Source: Thermoplasmata archaeon (lineage in GTDB: Archaea > Thermoplasmatota > Thermoplasmata > WALJ01). Taken from it: 7,385 nucleotides of DNA. The notes beneath the pieces are model-generated. The model made no database searches and was not told where the DNA came from. It saw only the letters and a list, made by a program, of their open reading frames with translations. The position numbers and the translations under genes are program-made. Below, piece after piece: positions 1 to 5,728 of this stretch (position 1 is its first letter; each line of letters starts with the position of its first letter). Location of the stretch: NCBI GenBank assembly GCA_015522885.1, contig WALJ01000173.1:1-7385 (forward strand), in the 5' to 3' direction.

Positions 1-9
1 CTATACATA

Positions 10-266
10 TTAAATTTTCCGATGAAAAGGAGCGATTTTGTGGAATGGCACAGGAAATGCGGATTGCAGTATCCTCCTTTCGACCTCTTCAACTCCAAAC
101 AGGGCCAATATCAGGGCTATTGCATAACTCAACAGATAGAAACTCAGCCAGAAAAGGGGTCTGGTCGATACAATCCCCTCCTTGAAAGATCAGTGCCTCC
201 TCTCGCCATCTACTGCCTTTCCCGAACGCTTTTTCCTCTTACATCGATCGTATTTTTCACATTCAT
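10..266 (-). pseudogene. Possible decayed small membrane-protein gene
   Basis: This region has no convincing intact gene, but the minus strand shows protein-like pieces in two frames. One frame begins with an ATG at 266, reads MNVKNTIDVRGKSVRERQ, meets TAG, and continues MARGGTDLSRRGLYRPDP before a stop. Another frame (open 189 to 10) contains a hydrophobic stretch, LFWLSFYLLSYAIALILALF, followed by a charged and aromatic tail ending at a TAA at 10-12. A single-base shift in the CCCCTTTT run near 150-160 would join the two into a protein of about 66-85 residues with one membrane span. I recognise no family. It may be a decayed gene, a sequencing indel in a homopolymer, or chance. Confidence is low. 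Confidence 0.25.
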
Positions 267-280
267 TTCATCGCTTATCC

Positions 281-296
281 CGAAATCTCTTTAAAC
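281..296 (+). promoter_or_regulatory. Putative archaeal BRE/TATA promoter of the operon
   Basis: An A-rich, BRE-like stretch (281-286, CGAAAT) precedes the TATA-like CTTTAAAC at 289-296. About 26 bases downstream of the box centre lies position 319, giving a 5' leader of about 10 bases before the ATG at 329. The box is nearly palindromic, so it could also fire leftward, where the same spacing lands on the minus-strand ATG at 266. The assignment rests on spacing and composition only. Confidence 0.45.
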
Positions 297-318
297 ATCC
301 TCTTTATGAGGCTGCATA

Positions 319-325
319 AGGTGAT
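319..325 (+). promoter_or_regulatory. Ribosome-binding site of the first operon gene
   Basis: AGGTGAT matches the archaeal anti-Shine-Dalgarno sequence well and sits 3 bases before the ATG at 329. It supports that start and an archaeal origin. Confidence 0.6.
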
Positions 326-328
326 AAA

Positions 329-544
329 ATGCCACAGGAAAAGTTCATGAGGATATCGATACCAACATCGTTATACAAGAAGATTGAGGGACGAATAAAG
401 GACACCGGATTCACCTCTGTCAGCAGTTATGTGACCTATGTGCTCAGGGAAGTCCTTTCCGAAGATGAGGAAGACGAGGACTTCACCGAGGAAGACGAGG
501 AAAAAGTGAAAGAAAGACTGAGGTCCCTCGGCTATCTGGATTAA
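329..544 (+). CDS. Small ribbon-helix-helix (CopG-like) protein with acidic tail
   Basis: A 71-residue protein. Residues 6-43 have the ribbon-helix-helix pattern: a short beta strand (FMRISIP), helix 1 (SLYKKIEGRIKDTGF), a turn (TSVS), and helix 2 (SYVTYVLREVLS). Proteins of this fold usually dimerise and bind DNA through the paired strands. The tail, residues 44-71, is very acidic (EDEEDEDFTEEDEE) and ends in VKERLRSLGYLD, which resembles the last residues of many sulfatases. The gene starts at an ATG with a good ribosome-binding site and ends 8 bases before sat, so it heads the operon. A role as autoregulator or sulfur-responsive regulator is plausible from position, but a DNA target is not visible. 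The strong negative charge could instead suit a protein-protein role. Confidence 0.75.
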   Translation: MPQEKFMRISIPTSLYKKIEGRIKDTGFTSVSSYVTYVLREVLSEDEEDEDFTEEDEEKVKERLRSLGYLD

Positions 545-552
545 GTGATAAT

Positions 553-1689
553 ATGATGAAACCACATGGGGGAACCCTTGTAAAGAGGGTGGATTTCAGC
601 GACGGCACTATAGAAGAGGCGGAAGAACTGCAGAAAAAGGAGATTTCTCTGGATAAATACAGGGACCTTGCCAACATAGCACACGGCCTTTTCTCGCCTC
701 TCGAGGGATATATGACGGAAACCGATTTCGAAGCCGTACTGAAGGAAGGAAGGCTTGACAGCGACATACCGTGGACCGTTCCGATAGTAATGGATTCCGA
801 TAAGGAGGAGGCATCTCTGCTGAAAGAAGGTGACAGGATAGCCCTCACCCATAAGGGGGAGAGCGCCGGAATACTGGACATAGAAGACATATATGACTAC
901 GATAAGGTGGATTATGCGAAATCAGTGTTCGGCACGGATTCCATGGAACATCCGGGGGTGCAGAACGTCTTCTCGAAAGGAGACTATCTGTTGGGGGGCA
1001 AAATAACACTGCTCCGCGACCCTCCGACGAAATTCCCGAATTACCGGTTGTGGCCGGAAGACACACGCGTCCTGTTCAGGGAGAACGGATGGAAAAAGGT
1101 CGTGGGATTTCAGACGAGGAACACGCCCCACATAGGACATGAGTATGTTCAGAAAGCGGCGCTCACACTTGTCGACGGCCTTCTTATCAACCCGCTCATA
1201 GGAAAGAAGAAGAAGGGTGATTTCAGGGATGATGTGATAATAAAGTCCTATGAGGCACTGTTTGACGAGTATTATCCGAAAGGCACGGCAACAATGTCTA
1301 TAATAGAAACGGAGATGAGATACGCAGGTCCGAAGGAAGCGATATTCCACTCGATAATGAGAAAGAATCTGGGATGCACGCACTTCATAGTCGGAAGAGA
1401 TCATGCGGGTGTCGGGAACTTCTACGGGCCTTTCGATGCGCACAGAATATTCACCGAGTATCCGGATTTGGGTATAGAGCCCGTGTTCTTCCGCTCTTTC
1501 TACTACTGTAAGAAGTGCAGGTCGGTTGTCAATGACAAGATATGCCCCCACGGGGAAGAGTACAGGATAAACTTCTCCGGCACGGCGATAAGAAAGCTTC
1601 TGATGGAAGGCAAAAGGCCCCCCGAAGATATGATGAGGCCGGAAGTTGCCGACGCGATACTAAGTTTCGAGAACCCACTGGTGGATTGA
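553..1689 (+). CDS. sat: ATP sulfurylase (sulfate adenylyltransferase, EC 2.7.7.4)
   Basis: A 378-residue cytosolic enzyme that joins sulfate and ATP to give adenosine 5'-phosphosulfate (APS) and pyrophosphate. The N terminus has the PHGGTLVKR segment typical of the PUA-like domain (residues 4-12). The catalytic domain carries the nucleotide-binding motif QTRNTPHIGHE (187-197), the GRDHAG motif (281-286) and FSGTAIR (341-347). Cys319, Cys322 and Cys331 with nearby His333 resemble the zinc site of bacterial and archaeal single-domain ATP sulfurylases. Length is normal for this form, and there is no fused APS kinase domain. Two ATGs occur at 553 and 556. AGTGAT at 544-549 serves either, with better spacing to 556. 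Its stop overlaps the next start (TGATG). The separate APS kinase lies downstream in the same operon, which points to PAPS production. Confidence 0.95.
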   Translation: MMKPHGGTLVKRVDFSDGTIEEAEELQKKEISLDKYRDLANIAHGLFSPLEGYMTETDFEAVLKEGRLDSDIPWTVPIVMDSDKEEASLLKEGDRIALTHKGESAGILDIEDIYDYDKVDYAKSVFGTDSMEHPGVQNVFSKGDYLLGGKITLLRDPPTKFPNYRLWPEDTRVLFRENGWKKVVGFQTRNTPHIGHEYVQKAALTLVDGLLINPLIGKKKKGDFRDDVIIKSYEALFDEYYPKGTATMSIIETEMRYAGPKEAIFHSIMRKNLGCTHFIVGRDHAGVGNFYGPFDAHRIFTEYPDLGIEPVFFRSFYYCKKCRSVVNDKICPHGEEYRINFSGTAIRKLLMEGKRPPEDMMRPEVADAILSFENPLVD

Positions 1690-2594
1690 TGATACTGCAT
1701 CACTGGGATACGGACGGCATATGCTCCGCCTCGCTTCTCATGGATAAATACGGAAAGCAGGAGAACTTCACTCCGAAGATAGGGAATTATTTTCTGGACG
1801 ATGAAGATCTGAGCGCTCTTCGCAACTATGACAGGATAATCATAACCGACATGAATCTGGCAAATGCCCGCGAACTCTGTGATTTTGCAGACGTTACAAT
1901 CTATGACCACCACATAGCGAAGAGAGTGGAATGCGCCGAGCACATAAACCCGTATCTGGACGGAAAGAGCTATCCCTCGGCAACACTTGTCATATATGAG
2001 AAACTCGAGCTTCCTCTGGACCACCGCATCATTTTGGGTATGGTCGGAGATGTGGGAAAGAAGATACTGGAAAGGCCGGAGAAAGAGATAGTTAAAAGGT
2101 ATCTCAAGAAATCAGGCAGGAGCTTCGAGGAGATGGAGAGCGCCGCACTTCTTCTGGATTCCAGCTACAAGATGTTCAAAAGGCAGGAGGTTCTGGACAA
2201 TGTGTTCACAGCGGATGACTTGGATGCGATATTGAACAGCGAAAAACTCCGAAAGAATCAGGAGACGCTCGAAAAGGAGATAGAGGCACTTGTCTCCGAG
2301 GCGGAGGACATCGGAAAGCTAACGGTACTGAAGATGAGGACAGAGCATCATATAATCTCCGCAGTTGCCAGAGAAATAGCATGGGGGATGGGAAAAACAG
2401 CACTGGTTCTCAACGAGAAATCCGATAGGGACGAGATATATCTCCGAAGCCCTCACACGGATGTTTCGAAATACATAGACCTCGCAAAGAGCAGAGGATA
2501 CAATGCGGGAGGAAAGAAAGAAGTGGTCGGCGTGGTCCTTCCCCGAGGTGAGGGCCGCAGATTCTTCGAGGAACTTAGGGAGGACCTTTCGTGA
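1689..2594 (+). CDS. DHH-family phosphoesterase, candidate pAp phosphatase/nanoRNase
   Basis: A 301-residue protein of the DHH superfamily, which uses metal ions to hydrolyse phosphoesters. The metal-binding motifs are intact: HHWDTDG (residues 4-10, D7 and D9), TDMN with D54, DHH at 73-75, and D121 in GMVGDVG. A DHHA1-like C-terminal domain ends with YNAGGKKEVVGVVLP (271-285), where the usual GGGH loop is changed to GGKK. The start at 1689 overlaps the sat stop by one base and has GGTGGA at 1680-1685. An in-frame extension back to 1542 exists but lies inside sat and lacks domain homology. NrnA-type DHH enzymes remove the 3' phosphate of pAp, the by-product of PAPS use, so its place between sat and the sulfotransferase suggests that job. 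A RecJ-like nuclease role remains possible. Confidence 0.85.
   Translation: MILHHWDTDGICSASLLMDKYGKQENFTPKIGNYFLDDEDLSALRNYDRIIITDMNLANARELCDFADVTIYDHHIAKRVECAEHINPYLDGKSYPSATLVIYEKLELPLDHRIILGMVGDVGKKILERPEKEIVKRYLKKSGRSFEEMESAALLLDSSYKMFKRQEVLDNVFTADDLDAILNSEKLRKNQETLEKEIEALVSEAEDIGKLTVLKMRTEHHIISAVAREIAWGMGKTALVLNEKSDRDEIYLRSPHTDVSKYIDLAKSRGYNAGGKKEVVGVVLPRGEGRRFFEELREDLS
2578..2583 (+). promoter_or_regulatory. Ribosome-binding site fixing a GTG start
   Basis: GGGAGG lies 7 bases upstream of the GTG at 2591, inside the 3' end of the DHH gene. It supports the GTG start, which overlaps the DHH stop codon as GTGA. Confidence 0.65.
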
Positions 2595-3160
2595 CGAACT
2601 ATATAGTGTCAGGATTGGAGCGCTCCGGGACCTCCATGATGATGCAGGTACTTTATTACGGAGGAATGGATGTGGCCTTCGACAGAAAGAGGCCCCCGGA
2701 CGAGCACAACCCGAAGGGTTATTTCGAGCTTGAAGGAGGGAAGGTCATAAACAGGCTTATGGACGGCACGTTTCCGATGGAAAAATACGATGAAAAGGTC
2801 ATAAAGGTAACCGCATACGGCTTAAAGTTCCTTCCTCCGGGCGATTACAAGATAATATATATGGTGAGGGAATTGGACGAGATAATGGCGTCGATGGAAA
2901 AGATGGCAGGAAAAGTGGACCGAGATGTTGAAAAACCGATTTTTGATAGACTGAACAGATACTCCATAAAACTCATGGATAAAAGGGACGATATCGAATA
3001 TATTATTGTTAAATACAACGATGTTCTGAAGGATGCGGCCAAAGAGATAGAGAGGGTCAATTCGTTCATGGGAGGAAAGCTGAATGAGAGGGAGGCCGTA
3101 AAGGCAATTGACCCGAAACTTTACAGAAACAGAAAAAAAGGAGGAATACAGCATGAATAA
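2591..3160 (+). CDS. Short sulfotransferase-family protein
   Basis: A 189-residue soluble P-loop protein. SGLERSGTSMMM (residues 7-18) is the 5'-phosphosulfate-binding loop of the sulfotransferase fold. NPKGYFE (40-46) follows. IYMVRELDEIMAS (89-101) carries Arg93 and Ser101 in the place of the 3'-phosphate-binding motif. VKYNDVLKD (140-148) and IDPKLYRNR (173-181) match conserved late motifs of the same family. It is shorter than typical SULT enzymes (about 250-300 residues), as is usual for this prokaryotic group, which as far as I know has no established substrate. It starts at a GTG coupled to the preceding stop and overlaps cysC by 8 bases. Being encoded with both PAPS-forming enzymes favours true PAPS-dependent sulfotransfer. 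The acceptor (glycan, lipid, small molecule or protein) cannot be read from the sequence. Confidence 0.8.
   Translation: MTNYIVSGLERSGTSMMMQVLYYGGMDVAFDRKRPPDEHNPKGYFELEGGKVINRLMDGTFPMEKYDEKVIKVTAYGLKFLPPGDYKIIYMVRELDEIMASMEKMAGKVDRDVEKPIFDRLNRYSIKLMDKRDDIEYIIVKYNDVLKDAAKEIERVNSFMGGKLNEREAVKAIDPKLYRNRKKGGIQHE
3138..3145 (+). promoter_or_regulatory. Ribosome-binding site deciding the cysC start
   Basis: AAGGAGGA, a strong Shine-Dalgarno match, lies 7 bases before the ATG at 3153. It selects this ATG over the in-frame ATG at 3108, which would add 15 residues absent from APS kinases. Confidence 0.75.
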
Positions 3161-3677
3161 AGGAGTTACCGTATGGTTTACAGGGCTTCCGTGCTGCGGT
3201 AAGACGACCGTGGCAAGGGAATTGAAGAAGAGGCTTGAAGAAAGAAACATAGATGTGGAACTGCTCGACGGAGACACAGTCAGAGATTTCATAAGGAACA
3301 GGGATTTTTCGAAAGAAGGAAGGAACAAGCACCTCAGATACATAGCGTTCACGGCCCGCCTGCTGTCGAAGAGAGGCACCATAGTTCTCTGCACATTTGT
3401 CAGTCCTTACAGGGAGAACAGGGACTTTGCGCGCTCCATAAATGAGCACTTCCTTGAGGTCTATGTCCGTGCCCCACTGGATGTCTGCATAGAAAGGGAT
3501 GTGAAAGGCATGTATAAGAAAGCGCTCGCCGGAGAGATAAAGGGATTCACCGGCATCGATGACCCCTACGAAGAACCCGAGAATCCGGAGCTGGTGCTGA
3601 ACACGGACAGGGAAGCGCTGGAGGAGAGCGTGGAAAAGGCCATGGCACTCCTGAAAGAGAGGGAATATGTCGATTAA
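3153..3677 (+). CDS. cysC: APS kinase (adenylylsulfate kinase, EC 2.7.1.25)
   Basis: A 174-residue P-loop kinase that phosphorylates APS at the 3' hydroxyl to make PAPS, the donor for sulfotransferases. The Walker A motif is GLPCCGKTT (11-19), with two cysteines where many homologues have SG. DGD (39-41) follows, and the APS-binding region includes RNRDF (48-52) and SPYRENRD (84-91). A lid-like segment, KGFTGIDDPYEEPENPEL (130-147), matches the family closely, and the length is normal. The start at 3153 overlaps the sulfotransferase gene by 8 bases and has a strong ribosome-binding site. The permease gene begins before its stop codon, with an 11-base overlap. A stand-alone kinase next to a sulfotransferase and no PAPS reductase points to sulfation rather than reduction. 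Confidence 0.93.
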   Translation: MNKGVTVWFTGLPCCGKTTVARELKKRLEERNIDVELLDGDTVRDFIRNRDFSKEGRNKHLRYIAFTARLLSKRGTIVLCTFVSPYRENRDFARSINEHFLEVYVRAPLDVCIERDVKGMYKKALAGEIKGFTGIDDPYEEPENPELVLNTDREALEESVEKAMALLKEREYVD

Positions 3678-5028
3678 GGACATCAAGGTGAAGAGAAATC
3701 TCTTTCTCATATCTCTTTCAATACTTTTAATATTTTATTTGAGCCCCACACCTGCGGGACTGGGATATTCGGGAAAGATGATGATAGGCATAATGTTCTT
3801 TGCAGTGTTTCTCTTTGTAACCGAGGCACTCCCTCTCGGCATGTCCGGCATCCTGATAATGGCTCTGCCGCCGATACTCGGAATATACGATTCCAGAGAG
3901 GTCTTCGGATTCTTTGGGAACGAGGCGATATTCCTGCTGATAAGTGCGTTCATAATCGCCGCAGGCTTTCAAAAGAGCGGCCTCCACAGAAGAACCGCCG
4001 TAAGATTCCTGAAGAGGTTCGGCAAATCACCGAAGATATTCATTCTCGGCATACTGCTTCTCGGCGCTTCATTTTCCTTCATGATGTCAGAGCATGCGGT
4101 CGTGGCTCTGATGATTCCCATAGTGGCTTTTTCTCTGATGGGCGTGTATGAGGACGAAAACCTGAGAAAGGCGGGAATGATAGCCCTTGCATACGGTTGT
4201 TCCGTGGGAAGCATCGGCACGCTTCTGGGAGGCGCCAGAAACCCGTATGCGGTCAGTTTCATAAGCGAGAGCACCGGAACCCGCATAACATTCCTTCAGT
4301 GGTCTCTCATGGCGCTCCCGATAGTTCTCGTAATGCTCCCGATAGTCTGGCTTCTTCTGATAACGATTTTTCCCACGAAAACCGAGAGAATACCCGTGAA
4401 AAAAGAGAAAAAATCCCCCGTATCCGTCGTGGAGATAAAAGCAGGCTCCGTACTGCTTGCAACCGTAATTCTTCTGTTCATCTTCGGCAACATCGGTACT
4501 GCGGTCATAGCCATACTCGGCGCTACGGCCATGTTCGTCTTCGGGGTCATTGACTGGAAGGATGTTGAGAAGGCGATACCATGGGGGGTGCTGCTTCTGT
4601 ACGGTGGAGCGATAACCCTCGGAAAAGGTATGCTCTCAACGGGGGCGACAAGATGGATGGCCGAGGGAATTGTTATGTATGTCGGAAGGAATCCCGAGGT
4701 TCTTCTCTTTGTTCTGATAGTCATAACCGTGCTTTTCACCGAGGTCATGAGCAATACCGCCGCTGTCGCACTCATGCTCCCGATAGGGCTCGGACTTTCC
4801 GCGGTTATTCCGGAACTGAATGTCGTGGTGGTTTCGATGGCAATCGCACTGGCAGGCGGTTTTGCCTTCGCCCTTCTCATCGGTAATCCCGGGAACATGA
4901 TAACATACAGCACAGGCTATTACAGGCAGAGAGACCTGCTGAAAATAGGGGTATTTGCGGACATAATAGGAATATTTGTGATATACTTCGTGGCAATGAC
5001 GGTCTGGAAATTCATGGGGGTATGGTAA
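3667..5028 (+). CDS. SLC13/DASS-family permease, probable sulfate importer
   Basis: A 453-residue integral membrane protein with about ten hydrophobic segments, in the divalent anion:sodium symporter (DASS, SLC13) family. A basic N terminus (MSIKDIKVKR) precedes the first span. The two inverted repeats are visible: residues 39-235 and 258-450, joined by a charged cytosolic loop (KTERIPVKKEKKS, 238-250). The second repeat has the canonical SNT motif (362-364, in MSNTAAVALMLPI). The first has SEH (141-143, in MMSEHAVVALMIPI) at the equivalent place. The paired substrate-site loops appear as GTLLGGARNPYAV (184-196) and IGNPGNMITYSTGY (405-418). Family substrates include sulfate and dicarboxylates, and the operon makes sulfate the likely one. 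The ATG at 3667 has AGAGAGGG upstream. The gene overlaps cysC by 11 bases. Confidence 0.88.
   Translation: MSIKDIKVKRNLFLISLSILLIFYLSPTPAGLGYSGKMMIGIMFFAVFLFVTEALPLGMSGILIMALPPILGIYDSREVFGFFGNEAIFLLISAFIIAAGFQKSGLHRRTAVRFLKRFGKSPKIFILGILLLGASFSFMMSEHAVVALMIPIVAFSLMGVYEDENLRKAGMIALAYGCSVGSIGTLLGGARNPYAVSFISESTGTRITFLQWSLMALPIVLVMLPIVWLLLITIFPTKTERIPVKKEKKSPVSVVEIKAGSVLLATVILLFIFGNIGTAVIAILGATAMFVFGVIDWKDVEKAIPWGVLLLYGGAITLGKGMLSTGATRWMAEGIVMYVGRNPEVLLFVLIVITVLFTEVMSNTAAVALMLPIGLGLSAVIPELNVVVVSMAIALAGGFAFALLIGNPGNMITYSTGYYRQRDLLKIGVFADIIGIFVIYFVAMTVWKFMGVW
5016..5020 (+). promoter_or_regulatory. Ribosome-binding site favouring the 5028 start
   Basis: GGGGG lies 7 bases before the ATG at 5028 but only 1 base before the in-frame ATG at 5022, so 5028 is the better start for the next gene. 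Confidence 0.5.
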
Positions 5029-5681
5029 TGAGATGCTTGATACCGATAACACAGGAGATGAGGAACCCGAACGCCCTGAAAAGAGCGCAGATACTGTGCG
5101 ATGAGATACACATTTTGTATGTGCTCGACAGAGCTCTTCTTGACAGAATGAAAAGGGAATCAGCGTATGTTCTGGATTCGGAGACACTTAAGGCAATAGA
5201 GGATACCGTGATAGATTCCCAGAGGGAAGAGGCCACGGAATTTCTAAGAGCGGCTCAGAAACAGGGGAAGAAAGTGCAGCTTCATTTTGAGGTAGGCGAT
5301 TATCCGGAAGTTCTGGAGCGCCACATCCTCAGATTGAGACCGCAACTTTTGATGACCGACGCATTCAGCCGAAGCCTGCTTTCTTTGAAAGTTCCCATAT
5401 GGGTTGATGCGGGGAATGAGATAAAGAGATGTGTGTTTGTGGTTGAATCTGTGACTAAAATAAGGAATCTCAAGAAAGATTTTGAGCTCCTTCGGACCGT
5501 TTGCGGAAGAATTCAATGCGATATGGGAATATTCTCCAAATCAAACGAAAGAAGTACAATAGAGACACTCAAAAGATTTGCAGAAATAACGGGCTTAACC
5601 GGTGCCGATCTTTTATGTCTTCAGTTTTTTGATAGGAAAAGTATAAAAACTGAGAGGTCTTTTATTATACTAAGTAATTAG
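5028..5681 (+). CDS. Universal-stress-protein-like (HUP fold) protein
   Basis: A 217-residue soluble protein whose first part follows the Usp pattern: beta strand MRCLIPITQE (1-10), a helix ALKRAQILC, strand EIHILYVLD (26-34), a long helix ending EFLRAAQKQG (71-80), strand KVQLHFEVGD (82-91), helix VLERHILRL, then strand QLLMTDAF (106-113) and VPIWVDAG (122-129). A second, weaker Usp-like half begins at IKRCVFVVE (132-140). The glycine-rich ATP-binding loop of UspA proteins is not seen, so ATP binding is doubtful. The start overlaps the permease stop by one base (TAATG), making it the last operon gene. Usp-like domains often accompany transporters, so a regulatory partner of the permease is plausible. 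The 3' third is visibly more AT-rich than the rest of the operon. Confidence 0.6.
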   Translation: MRCLIPITQEMRNPNALKRAQILCDEIHILYVLDRALLDRMKRESAYVLDSETLKAIEDTVIDSQREEATEFLRAAQKQGKKVQLHFEVGDYPEVLERHILRLRPQLLMTDAFSRSLLSLKVPIWVDAGNEIKRCVFVVESVTKIRNLKKDFELLRTVCGRIQCDMGIFSKSNERSTIETLKRFAEITGLTGADLLCLQFFDRKSIKTERSFIILSN

Positions 5682-5728
5682 ATATATCATATAGAATGAG
5701 AAAGTTTTAAACCCATCTTCAATAGTAT

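Larger units (their letters stand above)
329..5681 (+). other. Predicted seven-gene sulfate activation and sulfation operon
   Basis: All seven genes lie on the same strand. The first gap is 8 bases, and the following junctions overlap by 1, 4, 8, 11 and 1 bases. Several starts have Shine-Dalgarno sequences inside the preceding gene. No internal promoter-like gap exists. Gene content covers sulfate entry, APS and PAPS synthesis, a PAPS-using transferase, and a likely pAp-removing enzyme. Confidence 0.85.

Noticed and set aside
208..215. In-frame TAG read as pyrrolysine in the leftward remnant
   Set aside because: The frame is also broken by a shift shortly after, and nothing else suggests pyrrolysine use, so decay is simpler.
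22..294. Plus-strand open frame of 90 codons before the operon
   Set aside because: No ribosome-binding site, no recognisable domain, unusual composition, and it overlaps the TATA box. The minus strand looks more protein-like here.
922..1551. Long antisense open frame across sat, and similar ones at 3066-3710 and 4296-4913
   Set aside because: They mirror strongly conserved plus-strand genes, have no recognisable domains, and follow from codon bias on the opposite strand.
1542..1688. 49-residue N-terminal extension of the DHH protein
   Set aside because: It lies wholly inside sat in another frame, and the DHH motif starts right after the ATG at 1689, which has its own ribosome-binding site.
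3108..3152. 15-residue N-terminal extension of APS kinase
   Set aside because: A strong ribosome-binding site precedes the ATG at 3153, and APS kinases begin just before the P-loop strand.
553..3677. Dissimilatory sulfate reduction or reductive assimilation cluster
   Set aside because: No APS reductase, PAPS reductase, sulfite reductase or associated electron carriers are in the window, and a PAPS-forming kinase plus a sulfotransferase point elsewhere.
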